Source: Mycolicibacterium sp. TUM20985 (lineage in GTDB: Bacteria > Actinomycetota > Actinomycetes > Mycobacteriales > Mycobacteriaceae). Taken from it: a DNA stretch of 64,000 nucleotides. Of this stretch, positions 9,962 through 21,023 are shown one piece after another; position 1 is the stretch's first letter; each line of letters opens with the position of its first letter. The translations under genes were made by a program, and so were the position numbers. The DNA is taken from positions 620,001 through 684,000 of the forward strand of contig NZ_AP027291.1 in assembly GCF_030295745.1 (NCBI RefSeq), written 5' to 3'. Below the pieces are notes generated by a model that ran no database searches, was not told where the DNA came from, and saw nothing but the letters and a program-made list of their open reading frames with translations.

Positions 9962-11524
9962 ATGGCTGTTGATGTGAGTTCGTCGGGCACCGATAGTGGT
10001 GGCCTCGACGACTTCGGTTACAAGGAGTCCCTCGACCGCAGCATTGGCAAGTTCGCCAGCTTCGCGGCCGGGGTCAGCTACATCTCGATCCTCACCGGCA
10101 CGTTCCAGTTGTTCTACTTCGGTTTCGGCACGGCGGGCCCCGCCTACCTGTGGTCGTGGCCAATCGTGTTCATCGGTCAGATGGCCGTCGCCCTGTGCTT
10201 CATGGAACTCGCGGCGAAGTACCCCGTCGCGGGCTCGGTCTACAACTGGTCCAAGAAGCTCGGCAGCCGGATCGTCGGGTGGTCGTCGGGCTGGCTGATG
10301 CTCACCGCGTCCATCGTGACGATCTCCGCCGTGGTGCTGGCCTACCAGCTGAACCTGCCCCGCATCTGGAGCGGATTCCAGATCATCGGCGACGGCACCG
10401 GGGAATACGACTTCGCGGCCAACGCCGTCCTCCTCGGCAGCGTCCTCATCGCCTTCACCACGGTGATCAACGCGCTCGGCGTCAAGCTGATGTCGCTGAT
10501 CAACAGCGCGGGTGTCTTCATCGAGCTGATCGCGGCGGTCCTGATCGCGGTCATCCTGGCCGCCAGCACCACACGCGGTCCGTCGGTGTTCTTCTCTACC
10601 AACGGTTATGGCACCGGGGAGAGTGGCGGCTGGCTTGGTGCGTTCCTGATCGCGTCGCTTGCGTCGGGTTACGTCATGTACGGCTTCGACACCGCCAGTT
10701 CGCTCGGTGAGGAGACCGTCGAGCCACGCCGTACCGCACCCAAGGCGATCCTGCGCGCCATCCTCGCCTCGTTCGTCATCGGCGGCGCCATCCTCGTCTT
10801 CGCGGTGATGTCGGCACCGGACCTCGACGATCCGAAGATCGGGGAGAGCACCGGCGGACTGCAGTACATCGTCGAGCAGGTGATGTGGGGACCGCTGGGC
10901 AAGGTGTTCCTGATCTGTATCGTCGTGGCGGTCACCGTCTGCACGCTCGCCGTGCACACCGCGGCCATCCGGTTGACGTTCGCGATGGCTCGGGACAACG
11001 CACTTCCGTTCGGCGACAAGCTCGCTCGCGTCAACCCGAAGACCCAGACGCCGATCATCCCGGCGATCGTCATCGGCTTGATCGCGATCCTCATCCTCGT
11101 GATCAACATCGGCCAGCCGAAGATCTTCACGGTCCTGACCTCGATCGCCATCATCATGATCTACCTGGCCTACCTGATGGTGACGGGCCCGATGCTGAAG
11201 AAGCGCTTCCAAGGCGAGTGGCCGCCAAAGGATCTCGCCGAGGGCGGCTACTTCACCATGGGCAAGTGGGGCATGGCGGTCAACGTCGTCGCGGTCGTCT
11301 GGGGCATTGGGATGGCCGTGAACCTGGCCTGGCCGCGGGCGGCCGTCTACGGTGACCCCTGGTACAACACCTGGGGCGCCTTCGTCTACATCGGGGTCAT
11401 CCTCGGAGCGGGGCTGGTGTGGTACGGCGTCAAGGGGCGCCACCACATTGGCACACTGGAGTCGCACGCCGCGCCGACGAAGGCCGAGGCGGGCAACCTC
11501 GATCCGGGGCCGATCGGTGTCTGA
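9962..11524 (+). CDS. APC-superfamily permease, probable choline or betaine transporter
   Basis: The 520-residue membrane protein has about twelve hydrophobic segments and the general look of the amino acid-polyamine-organocation superfamily (a GYKESLDRSIGKFASFAAGVS start, ELAAKYPVAGSVYNW after the second segment, and an internal MYGFDTASSLGEETVEPRRTAP loop). It resembles GABA and choline permeases rather than the BCCT betaine carriers. Its position inside the catabolic operon, after an AGGAAGGA ribosome-binding site, points to uptake of choline, betaine or a methylated amine. The substrate cannot be read from the sequence. The 3' end overlaps the next gene by 8 bases. Confidence 0.8.
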   Translation: MAVDVSSSGTDSGGLDDFGYKESLDRSIGKFASFAAGVSYISILTGTFQLFYFGFGTAGPAYLWSWPIVFIGQMAVALCFMELAAKYPVAGSVYNWSKKLGSRIVGWSSGWLMLTASIVTISAVVLAYQLNLPRIWSGFQIIGDGTGEYDFAANAVLLGSVLIAFTTVINALGVKLMSLINSAGVFIELIAAVLIAVILAASTTRGPSVFFSTNGYGTGESGGWLGAFLIASLASGYVMYGFDTASSLGEETVEPRRTAPKAILRAILASFVIGGAILVFAVMSAPDLDDPKIGESTGGLQYIVEQVMWGPLGKVFLICIVVAVTVCTLAVHTAAIRLTFAMARDNALPFGDKLARVNPKTQTPIIPAIVIGLIAILILVINIGQPKIFTVLTSIAIIMIYLAYLMVTGPMLKKRFQGEWPPKDLAEGGYFTMGKWGMAVNVVAVVWGIGMAVNLAWPRAAVYGDPWYNTWGAFVYIGVILGAGLVWYGVKGRHHIGTLESHAAPTKAEAGNLDPGPIGV

Positions 11525-13094
11525 TAGCGAATTCGACACCGCAGGCACTGCGACGTTCGACTACGTGATCGCGGGCGGGGGGACGGCCGGCTGTGTGCTG
11601 GCCGCCCGCCTGTCCGAGGATCCGGACGTGACGGTGTGTCTAGTCGAGGCCGGCCCGACGGACGTCGGTGACGACAACATCCTTCCGCTGTCGGAATGGA
11701 TGCACCTGCTGGACTCCGGCTACGACTGGGACTACCCGGTTGAACCGCAGGAGAAGGGCAACAGCTTCATGCGGCACGCCCGCGCGAAGGTGCTCGGTGG
11801 CTGTTCGTCGCACAACTCGTGCATTGCGTTCTGGCCGCCGGCCGAGTGTCTCGACGAGTGGGTCGAGATGGGTGCCACCGGCTGGGGTGCCGCTGAAATC
11901 CTGCCGCTGGTAAAGCGTTTGGAGAACAACGATGCGCCGGGAGATCACGGACACGACGGGCCCGTCCGCCTTCAGGACGTACCGCCGAATGACCCCTGTG
12001 GCGCGGCGGTGCTGGAGGCGGCCGCGTTGGCAGGTCTGCCGACGACGGCGTTCAACCGCGGTGAGACCGTGCGCAACGGTGCCGGCTGGTTCCAGATCAA
12101 CGTGGGCACCGACGGCATCCGCATGTCGACTTCGCACGCGTACCTGCACCCGATCCTGGACTCTCGCAAGAATCTCGAGGTTCGGACCAACTGCTGGGTC
12201 TCGGAGATCCTTTTCGACGATGCCAATGGGGCCACCGGTGTGCGCTACCAGCGGCCCGACCTCACCGGCTATGACACGGTGTCCGCCCGCCGCGAGGTCA
12301 TCGTCACCGCGGGGTCCATCGATACGCCGAAGTTGTTGATGCTGTCCGGAATCGGGCCCGCCGAGCACCTCACGGAGATCGGCATACCGGTTCGGGTCGA
12401 CTCGCCCGGAGTCGGCTCCAACCTCGACGACCACGTCGAGGGGCTGGTGTTCTGGGAGGCGTCGCGCCCGATGGTCACCACGTCCACGCAGTGGTGGGAG
12501 ATCGGCCTGTTCACCACGATCGACGAGGGTACGCCGCAGCCGGATCTGATGATGCACTACGGCAGCGTGCCGTTCGACATGAACACGTTGCGACGCGGCT
12601 ATCCGACCACCGACAACGGTTTCTGCTTGACGCCCAACGTGACTCAGGGCCGGTCACGGGGAACGGTGCGGTTGCGCAGCCTGGACTTCCGGGACCGGCC
12701 GAAGGTCGATCCCCGCTACTTCACCGATCCCGAGGGCTACGACGAGCGGATCATGCTCACCGGTATTCGCCTGGCCCGCAAGATCGCCGAGCAGGCGCCC
12801 CTGAAGGAGTGGATCGCGCGCGAGCTGGCGCCCGGCCCGGACGCCACCACCGACGAGGAACTGCTCGACTACGTCCACCAGACGCACAACACGGTCTATC
12901 ACCCGGCCGCCACCGCACGCATGGGCTCGGTGACGGATCCCATGGCGGTGCTCGACCCGCAGCTACGGGTCAAGGGCGTGTCCCGGTTGCGGGTGGTCGA
13001 TGCGTCGGCGATGCCGAAACTGCCTGCGGTGAACCCGAACATCACCGTGATGACCATGGCCGAGAAGTGCGCGGACCTGATCCGGGGGACCTGA
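11517..13094 (+). CDS. codA: Choline oxidase / choline dehydrogenase of the GMC family
   Basis: The 525-residue flavoprotein has the FAD motif AGGGTAGCVLAARL (19-32) and GGCSSHNSCIAFW. The His of SSHNS falls exactly at residue 99, the covalent FAD histidine of Arthrobacter choline oxidase, followed by the active-site Ser101. STQWWEIG, DLMMHYGSVPFDMNTLR, NTVYHP and VNPNITV are also as in choline oxidase, including the catalytic His/Asn pair and the glutamate that binds the trimethylammonium head group. It should oxidise choline to betaine aldehyde and possibly on to betaine. GTG 11517 overlaps the permease stop; the longer frame upstream lies inside the permease gene. Whether oxygen or another acceptor takes the electrons cannot be decided here. 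Confidence 0.88.
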   Translation: MSDSEFDTAGTATFDYVIAGGGTAGCVLAARLSEDPDVTVCLVEAGPTDVGDDNILPLSEWMHLLDSGYDWDYPVEPQEKGNSFMRHARAKVLGGCSSHNSCIAFWPPAECLDEWVEMGATGWGAAEILPLVKRLENNDAPGDHGHDGPVRLQDVPPNDPCGAAVLEAAALAGLPTTAFNRGETVRNGAGWFQINVGTDGIRMSTSHAYLHPILDSRKNLEVRTNCWVSEILFDDANGATGVRYQRPDLTGYDTVSARREVIVTAGSIDTPKLLMLSGIGPAEHLTEIGIPVRVDSPGVGSNLDDHVEGLVFWEASRPMVTTSTQWWEIGLFTTIDEGTPQPDLMMHYGSVPFDMNTLRRGYPTTDNGFCLTPNVTQGRSRGTVRLRSLDFRDRPKVDPRYFTDPEGYDERIMLTGIRLARKIAEQAPLKEWIARELAPGPDATTDEELLDYVHQTHNTVYHPAATARMGSVTDPMAVLDPQLRVKGVSRLRVVDASAMPKLPAVNPNITVMTMAEKCADLIRGT

Positions 13095-14920
13095 GCCGGT
13101 TCCTTGCTGAGCACACCCCGTTCCAGGGGATGCCGAGCGACGAGCTGGAGGAGCTCGCGGCCGGGTCATCGGCGGTCGACTTCGCCGCCGACGCCGTGAT
13201 CGCCGACTACTCCGCGCAGGTGCCGCACGACGTCTGGATGGTTCGGACGGGCCACGTGGCGCTGCAAGCCGCCGACGGCTCGACGATCGACACCATCGAA
13301 CCCGGTGGCATCTTCGGTTACACACCGTTGCTCACCGGCGGCGGCATGGAGTTCGTGGCGCGGGCCACCGAGCCGAGCATCCTGATCCGCCTGCCGGGGG
13401 ACAAGGCCCGGGCGCAGTTCGCCAAACCCGCCGGCCTGGCCTTCCTCGCGTCGTCGGCCTGGAGCGTCACGCCGGGCGACCGGCCGGCGCTGGTTCCGGT
13501 GGCCGACGGCCGACCGGTCGGCGAGCTGGTCCGCGGCACCCCGCTCCTGGTGGCCCCCGACGTCTCGGTGCGCGACGCCGTGGTCCGGATGACCGAGCAC
13601 CACGTCTCCTATGCCCTGGTCGCCCTGCCCGGCGGCGAGTTCGGGATCTTCACCGACCGCGATCTGCGGACGCGGGTGGTCGCCGCGGGGCTCTCGGTCG
13701 AGGTGCCGATCACCCGGGTGATGAGCGCACCCGCGCAGCGGGTCACCGCCGACCTGACGGCCGAGACCGTTCTGATGCAGATGCTCGAGAGCGGGCTGAG
13801 GCACATGCCGGTGACCTCGCCGCGGGGTGAGGTCGTCGGCGTGCTCGAAGACGCCGACCTGCTCGCGGCGTCGGCGCGGCAGAGCTTCATGCTGCGGCGG
13901 TCGATCGGCCTGGCCGGCGACGCCGCGGAGCTGCAGGCCGCCGCGCAAGACGTCACGCACGTCGCCAGCGCACTGTTCCGCAGCGGGACCAAGGCGTCCG
14001 CGACCAGCGGCATCCTCTCGATCGTGATCGACAGCGTGGTTCGGCGGGCGCTGGAGCTCGCCCTCGCCGAAACGGCCGCGACGGATCAGAGTGCGTCCGT
14101 TCCGACGTCGGGTTTCGCGTGGCTGACTCTCGGCAGCATCGCCCGACGCGAGGCCATGCCGTCCTCCGACGTGGACAGCGCGCTGTCGTGGCGGGACGAC
14201 CTGTCGCCGGACAGCGACCTGTTGCGGGCGATCGCCAGGCGCACCCACGCCATCCTCGACGGCTGCGGGCTGCCGTCGGACAGCAACGGCGCGATCGCCG
14301 CGAGCCCGAACTTCGCTCGCTCACAGAGCGCGTGGGCGGCCGCGGCCAAGGGGTGGCTCCAGGATCCGTTGGTTGGCAAGGGGCTTATCCTGTCCTCGCT
14401 TCTGCTCGACGGCCGGGTGGTGTGGGGAGATGCCGTCCTGCACACCGTTCCCGCGGCGTACCGCAGGATGCGCGCCGAGCACCCGAACGCGCTGCGGCTG
14501 CAACTGCTCGACGCGCTGTCGGGACGGGTCCGCACCCGTTCGCTGCGCGACGTGCTGTCGCGTCGCGGTGGCACGTTCGACCTGAAGAGCCACGCCGTGA
14601 CGCCGATCGTGAACCTGGCGAGATGGGGTGGGCTGGCCGGTGACGTCGCCTCCGCGTCGACGCCCGCACGGCTGTCGGTGGCGGCGGCGACCGGAGCGCT
14701 CACCGAACGGGATGCCGCCACCCTTGGCGAGGTCTTCGGCATGGTGCAGCGGTTGCGGATGACCCACCAGGTCGAGCAACTCTCGGCAGGCCACAGTCCA
14801 GGCGACGTCGTGACGATGTCGGAGCTGTCACCGCTGAACCGAAGCCTTCTCAACGACGGCCTGCGTGAGATCGCAGCCGTCCAACGACGTGTCGGCAACT
14901 TCGGCATGCCCGCCGTATAG
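13067..14920 (+). CDS. Cyclic-nucleotide-domain / CBS pair / DUF294 nucleotidyltransferase-like regulator
   Basis: The 617-residue cytoplasmic protein reads in order: a cNMP-binding-like beta-roll (about residues 15-125), two CBS motifs (GTPLLVAPDVSVRDAVVRM and VTADLTAETVLMQML, about 155-280), a GlnD/DUF294-type nucleotidyltransferase domain and its helical C-terminal partner. The transferase signature is intact: GSIARREAMPSSDVD keeps the GS and both Asp residues. Such proteins are thought to sense nucleotides and modify a partner protein; the target is unknown. GTG 13067 overlaps the GMC gene by 28 bases and gives the usual family length; ATG 13130 would cut into the first domain. Its place inside a choline operon suggests control of the permease or an enzyme. 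Confidence 0.78.
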   Translation: MRGPDPGDLSRFLAEHTPFQGMPSDELEELAAGSSAVDFAADAVIADYSAQVPHDVWMVRTGHVALQAADGSTIDTIEPGGIFGYTPLLTGGGMEFVARATEPSILIRLPGDKARAQFAKPAGLAFLASSAWSVTPGDRPALVPVADGRPVGELVRGTPLLVAPDVSVRDAVVRMTEHHVSYALVALPGGEFGIFTDRDLRTRVVAAGLSVEVPITRVMSAPAQRVTADLTAETVLMQMLESGLRHMPVTSPRGEVVGVLEDADLLAASARQSFMLRRSIGLAGDAAELQAAAQDVTHVASALFRSGTKASATSGILSIVIDSVVRRALELALAETAATDQSASVPTSGFAWLTLGSIARREAMPSSDVDSALSWRDDLSPDSDLLRAIARRTHAILDGCGLPSDSNGAIAASPNFARSQSAWAAAAKGWLQDPLVGKGLILSSLLLDGRVVWGDAVLHTVPAAYRRMRAEHPNALRLQLLDALSGRVRTRSLRDVLSRRGGTFDLKSHAVTPIVNLARWGGLAGDVASASTPARLSVAAATGALTERDAATLGEVFGMVQRLRMTHQVEQLSAGHSPGDVVTMSELSPLNRSLLNDGLREIAAVQRRVGNFGMPAV

Positions 14921-14930
14921 GGTCATTTCG

Positions 14931-15740
14931 ATGGCACTGGCACAGAGCGGCGGGTCGACCGAGGACGGGACGCGGTCGGGCACCGTGCAGTCCGTGGACC
15001 GTGCGCTCGTGTTGCTGGAAATCCTCGCGACATTGGGTCAGGCGGGTGTCACCGAGATCGCCGCCGAGCTCGGAGTGCACAAGTCGACCGTGTCGCGGCT
15101 GATCTCGGTGCTGGAGGCCAGGGGCTACGTCGAGCAGCTCTCCGAGCGGGGCAAGTACCGGTTGGGTTTTGCCGTCGCGCGGCTGGCACGCTCCACCAGC
15201 GCCCAGCTCGACCTGGTGAAGCAGAGCCAGGCCGCGTGTGACGCGTTGGCGCTGGAATCCGGTGAGACCACGAATCTGGCGGTGCTCGACGAGGACCGGA
15301 TCGTCAACGTCGCCGAGGCGATCGGTCCCGCCGGGATCGCCCTGCGGACCTGGGTCGGACAGAGTTGTGCCGCGCACGCCACGTCCAGCGGGAAGGTGCT
15401 GCTGGCCGGTCTCGACGCCGACGAGCTGCGGAGGCGACTGGGCAGCCGGCTGGAGCCGTTCACCGACGCGACGTTAACCGGGCGGTCGGAGCTCGAGGCC
15501 GAGCTCGCGGTGGTCCGCGAGCGCGGCTGGGCCAGCGTCCGAGAGGAGCTGGAGGTCGGCCTGAACGCGGTCGCGGCGCCGGTCCGCGACGCCGACGGCG
15601 TGGTGGTGGCGGCGCTGAGTGTCTCCGGGCCGGCGTATCGGTTGAGCGAGGACGAGTTCGACGCCACCGCCAAGCGCACCATCGCGACGGCCGAGGTGAT
15701 CAGCAGACGGCTCGGCTGGATCGCGATCACGGCGCGCTAA
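14931..15740 (+). CDS. IclR-family transcriptional regulator
   Basis: The 269-residue protein has the IclR layout: an N-terminal winged helix-turn-helix ([20 protein letters not shown], about residues 38-57) and a C-terminal effector-binding domain (residues 100-265) with the [11 protein letters not shown] and [18 protein letters not shown] segments. Regulators of this family usually bind small catabolic substrates. It is the last gene of the choline/betaine operon, ten bases after the DUF294 gene, so it is probably co-transcribed and autoregulated. The tandem repeat at 3572-3607 is its likely operator. Whether it represses or activates cannot be told. ATG 14931 is the only start that gives a normal family N-terminus. 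Confidence 0.9.
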   Translation: MALAQSGGSTEDGTRSGTVQSVDRALVLLEILATLGQAGVTEIAAELGVHKSTVSRLISVLEARGYVEQLSERGKYRLGFAVARLARSTSAQLDLVKQSQAACDALALESGETTNLAVLDEDRIVNVAEAIGPAGIALRTWVGQSCAAHATSSGKVLLAGLDADELRRRLGSRLEPFTDATLTGRSELEAELAVVRERGWASVREELEVGLNAVAAPVRDADGVVVAALSVSGPAYRLSEDEFDATAKRTIATAEVISRRLGWIAITAR

Positions 15741-15776
15741 CCGTCGCCTCGCGGACGTCGCCGCCCCCAAATCGCC

Positions 15777-15790
15777 TAGGCTGGCACGTC
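15777..15790 (+). promoter_or_regulatory. Leaderless-type -10 element of lysS
   Basis: TAGGCT at 15777-15782 fits TANNNT and lies 8 bases before the GTG start, with no Shine-Dalgarno sequence between. That is the usual arrangement of a leaderless mycobacterial mRNA. The stretch from here into the gene matches the cysS1 start region at 17 of 20 positions. Confidence 0.5.
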
Positions 15791-17299
15791 GTGAGCTCAG
15801 CAGATGTTCCCGAAGACGATCTACCCGAACAGTTCCGCATCCGCCAGGAGAAGCGCGCGCGGCTGCTCGCCGAGGGCCGCGATCCGTACCCGGTCGACGT
15901 GGCCAGGACGCACACGCTCGCCGAGCTGCGCGAGCAATACGCCGACTTGGCGGTAGACACCGCGACCGGGCAGATCGTCGGCATCGCCGGTCGGGTGGTG
16001 TTCGCGAGGAACAGCGGAAAGCTGTGCTTCGCCACGCTGCAGGAGGGTGACGGCACTCAGCTGCAGGCGATGGTCAGCCTGGACGGCGTGGGCCGAGAGT
16101 CCTTGGACGCGTGGAAGTCCGACGTCGATCTCGGTGACATCGTGTTCGTGCACGGTGACGTGATCAGTTCCCGGCGGGGCGAATTGTCTGTGCTTGCCGA
16201 TTCTTGGCAAATCATTTCGAAGGCGTTGCGCCCCCTTCCCGTGGCGCACAAGGAACTTAGTGAGGAGTCCCGGGTTCGGCAGCGTTACGTCGATCTGATC
16301 GTGCGGCCGGAGGCGCGCACCATTGCTCGGCAGCGAATCGCCGTCGTCCGCGCCGTGCGGTCGGCCTACGAACGGCGCGGATTCCTCGAAGTCGAGACGC
16401 CCATCCTGCAGACCCTCGCGGGTGGTGCCGCCGCGCGCCCATTCGTCACGCACTCCAATGCGCTCGACACCGATCTCTTCCTTCGTATCGCGCCGGAGTT
16501 GTTCCTGAAACGGTGTCTGGTGGGCGGATTCGAGAAGGTGTTCGAGTTGAATCGCGTCTTTCGAAACGAAGGCGCGGATTCCACGCATTCACCGGAATTC
16601 GCGATGCTGGAGACATATCAGGCCTATGGCACCTATGACGATTCCGCGACTGTGACGCGCGAGATTATTCAAGAGGTGGCCGACGAGGCCATCGGCACTC
16701 GAAACGTACCGCTGCCCGATGGCACGACCTACGACCTCGACGGCGAATGGGCCACCGTCGAAATGTATCCGTCGTTATCTGCGGCCCTCGGCGAGGAGAT
16801 CACCCCCGAGACCGACGTCGACCATCTTTGGGCGATTGCCGATGCCCGCGGTGTGGAGATCCCCCGCGATCGTGGTTTCGGGCACGGCAAGCTCGTCGAG
16901 GAGTTGTGGGAACACGCGGTCGGGGCCACCCTCTGGGCGCCGACCTTCGTGCGTGACTTTCCCGTCGAGACCACGCCGCTGACGCGCGCTCACCGCAGCA
17001 TTCCCGGCGTCACCGAGAAGTGGGACCTCTACGTCCGTCGCTTCGAATTGGCGACCGGATACTCCGAGTTGATCGACCCCGTGGTGCAACGTGAGCGGTT
17101 TGCCGCACAAGCGAAGGCCGCAGCCGCGGGCGACGACGAGGCGATGCTCCTGGACGAGGACTTCCTCGCCGCATTGGAGTACGGGATGCCACCTACCACG
17201 GGCACCGGAATGGGAATCGATCGCTTGTTGATGGCCCTGACGGGCCTGACGATTCGGGAGACCGTTTTGTTCCCGATTGTGCGCAGGCACGGAAGCTGA
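15791..17299 (+). CDS. lysS: Lysyl-tRNA synthetase, class II
   Basis: The 502-residue enzyme charges tRNA-Lys with lysine using ATP. An N-terminal OB-fold anticodon-binding domain (about 55-170) is followed by the class II catalytic core, with motif 2 [14 protein letters not shown] near residue 258 and motif 3 [11 protein letters not shown] near 475. It is nearly collinear with M. tuberculosis LysS (about 505 residues). The start is GTG 15791, as the family N-terminus requires; an upstream open frame antisense-overlapping nothing useful runs back through iclR and is discounted. lsr2 follows after 111 bases with its own leader, so lysS is probably transcribed alone. Confidence 0.97.
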   Translation: MSSADVPEDDLPEQFRIRQEKRARLLAEGRDPYPVDVARTHTLAELREQYADLAVDTATGQIVGIAGRVVFARNSGKLCFATLQEGDGTQLQAMVSLDGVGRESLDAWKSDVDLGDIVFVHGDVISSRRGELSVLADSWQIISKALRPLPVAHKELSEESRVRQRYVDLIVRPEARTIARQRIAVVRAVRSAYERRGFLEVETPILQTLAGGAAARPFVTHSNALDTDLFLRIAPELFLKRCLVGGFEKVFELNRVFRNEGADSTHSPEFAMLETYQAYGTYDDSATVTREIIQEVADEAIGTRNVPLPDGTTYDLDGEWATVEMYPSLSAALGEEITPETDVDHLWAIADARGVEIPRDRGFGHGKLVEELWEHAVGATLWAPTFVRDFPVETTPLTRAHRSIPGVTEKWDLYVRRFELATGYSELIDPVVQRERFAAQAKAAAAGDDEAMLLDEDFLAALEYGMPPTTGTGMGIDRLLMALTGLTIRETVLFPIVRRHGS

Positions 17300-17410
17300 C
17301 GGCAGTTTTCATACCTTTGTGTTGAATTGCGAAGGTTCCTATGCAAACATTGTTCAGGGTTTCGAGCGAAGTGTGACTGCGCGCCCGCACGGAAGGGTTC
17401 AGTGTGAGCC

Positions 17411-17752
17411 ATGGCAAAGAAGGTAACTGTCACCTTGGTCGACGATTTCGACGGTGAAGGTTCTGCCGACGAGACCGTTGAATTCTCACTCGACGGAGTG
17501 AGCTACGAGATCGACCTTTCGTCGAAGAATGCTTCGAAGCTTCGGAATGATCTGAAGCAGTGGGTGGAGGCCGGCCGCCGGGTCGGGGGCCGTCGTCGAG
17601 GCCGTGCGGCCAGCTCGGGACGCGGCCGGGCGTCGATCGACCGCGAGCAGAGCGCCGCCATTCGGGAATGGGCGCGCCGCAACGGCCACAGCGTTTCCAC
17701 GCGCGGGCGCATCCCGGCCGACGTGATCGACGCATTTCACGCGGCAACGTAA
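17411..17752 (+). CDS. lsr2: Nucleoid-associated protein Lsr2
   Basis: The 113-residue protein is a near copy of mycobacterial Lsr2. The N-terminal oligomerisation domain (1-60) begins [15 protein letters not shown], an Arg/Gly-rich linker spans 56-73, and the C-terminal DNA-binding domain carries the RGR loop at 98-100 that inserts into the minor groove of AT-rich DNA. Lsr2 silences horizontally acquired and surface-antigen genes and acts as the functional equivalent of H-NS. The 111-base leader is AT-rich compared with its surroundings, which would suit autoregulation; no clear -35/-10 pair was found there. Confidence 0.98.
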   Translation: MAKKVTVTLVDDFDGEGSADETVEFSLDGVSYEIDLSSKNASKLRNDLKQWVEAGRRVGGRRRGRAASSGRGRASIDREQSAAIREWARRNGHSVSTRGRIPADVIDAFHAAT

Positions 17753-17769
17753 GCGCTGATTGCCAGCGC
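17753..17769 (+). terminator. Hairpin directly after lsr2
   Basis: GCGCTG (17753-17758) and CAGCGC (17764-17769) form a perfect 6-bp stem with a 5-base loop, beginning at the base after the lsr2 TAA. There is no T-run, as is common for mycobacterial hairpin terminators. Confidence 0.5.
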
Positions 17770-17787
17770 CCGGATCGGGTGAGCAGT

Positions 17788-17802
17788 TTCGCTAGCGGCG
17801 AA
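17788..17802 (+). promoter_or_regulatory. ClgR-type operator upstream of clpC1
   Basis: TTCGCTAGCGGCGAA is a perfect TTCGC-N5-GCGAA palindrome, the form of the actinobacterial ClgR box. A further TTCGC lies at 17806-17810. In actinobacteria, including M. tuberculosis, ClgR activates clp protease genes, and clpC1 begins 213 bases downstream. Confidence 0.6.
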
Positions 17803-17821
17803 GCATTCGCTCACGGTCGGT

Positions 17822-17848
17822 GGAAACGATCCGCGCGAACACGGCGTT
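17822..17848 (+). promoter_or_regulatory. Candidate stress-sigma promoter of clpC1
   Basis: GGAAAC (17822-17827) and CGTT (17845-17848) are separated by 17 bases, resembling the GGAA / GTT elements of SigE/SigH-type promoters. It lies 20 bases downstream of the ClgR-like palindrome. Short motifs make chance matches possible. Confidence 0.35.
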
Positions 17849-18015
17849 GGGCTGTATGCAGCGCGAGAGACTTTGCCGCCGGCCTTTTCACCAGGAGAGG
17901 ACAAGCGGGGCAGCCCACGCCACCGCCCACTACAGTGGACGGCAGGTGCAGAGCACGGCCCGCCGTGCAGGCTTATTCAGGCGCTGCGCTATCTACGGAG
18001 GGCAGGTAACCACCG

Positions 18016-20562
<2,547 letters not shown>

Positions 20563-20584
20563 CGCGGCACCACTGATCGCCGAG

Positions 20585-20619
20585 ATGGGCGGTACCCCGA
20601 AGGGGGTGCCGCCCATTTT
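20585..20619 (+). terminator. Strong intrinsic terminator after clpC1
   Basis: ATGGGCGGTACCCC (20585-20598) pairs with GGGGTGCCGCCCAT (20603-20616) over 14 bp with one G-U pair and a 4-base loop, followed by a short T-run. It ends clpC1 transcription before the cobalamin riboswitch begins. Confidence 0.85.
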
Positions 20620-20631
20620 CGTCGTGTAGGG

Positions 20632-20782
20632 GTTAGCCGAGGGCCGGTGTGTGCCTATGATGCTCAGGTAATCGACGGACGAAGGAATGCTGGTGAAAAT
20701 CCAGAGCGGTCGCGCCACTGTGAAAGTCAGACCCGACGTTCGTCACCTCTGATACGGGACGCGAATTCCCGAAAGGACACTT
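20632..20782 (+). promoter_or_regulatory. Cobalamin (B12) riboswitch controlling cbtB-cbtA
   Basis: The leader contains the cobalamin aptamer landmarks: a GAATGCTGGTGAAAATCCAG segment (20684-20703), an AGAGCGGTCGCGCCACTGTG core and the B12-box GCCACTG at 20714-20720. A short hairpin (CGGGA / TCCCG, about 20755-20774) ends just before the AAAGGA ribosome-binding site at 20773-20778, suggesting control by hiding the start site when cobalamin binds. The first gene, cbtB, encodes a cobalt uptake subunit, a common target of this riboswitch. Outer boundaries are approximate. Confidence 0.88.
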
Positions 20783-20785
20783 GAC

Positions 20786-21001
20786 ATGACTTCTTCCGAA
20801 ACCCACCAGAGCGCTTCTCGCGCACTGGACTTCTCCGCCACCAAGGCCGCCGTGTGGCTGTCGGCGACCGCCTTCCTCGCGCTGCTGATGCTGTACTTCG
20901 TCGGCATGGACCAGGGCGCGACGTCGATCTTCGGCAGCGACACCCACGTGCACGAATTCCTGCACGACGCTCGTCACCTCCTCGGCTTCCCCTGCCACTG
21001 A
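20786..21001 (+). CDS. cbtB: Cobalt transporter subunit CbtB
   Basis: This 71-residue protein has one membrane segment (about 24-45, VWLSATAFLALLMLYFVGMDQG) and a histidine-bearing C-terminus (THVHEFLHDARHLLGFPCH), the typical shape of CbtB, the small partner of CbtA in cobalt uptake. The C-terminal His cluster probably handles the metal. The start ATG 20786 follows AAAGGA at 20773-20778. It lies directly behind the cobalamin riboswitch and 22 bases before cbtA, so cobalt import is likely shut off when cobalamin is plentiful. Confidence 0.9.
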   Translation: MTSSETHQSASRALDFSATKAAVWLSATAFLALLMLYFVGMDQGATSIFGSDTHVHEFLHDARHLLGFPCH

Positions 21002-21023
21002 CGCGCCGGGAGTAGTCCACACG

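Noticed and set aside
9866..11548. 560-codon minus-strand frame opposite the permease
   Set aside because: Asp/Arg/His-rich translation mirrors the hydrophobic codons of the permease; no start signals.
17300..17410. A specific -35/-10 pair in the lsr2 leader
   Set aside because: TTGAAT at 17322-17327 is present, but no acceptable -10 lies at the right distance.
17411..17752. Horizontal transfer of the lsr2 region because of its AT-rich leader
   Set aside because: The gene and order are core mycobacterial; local AT-richness suits Lsr2 autoregulation.
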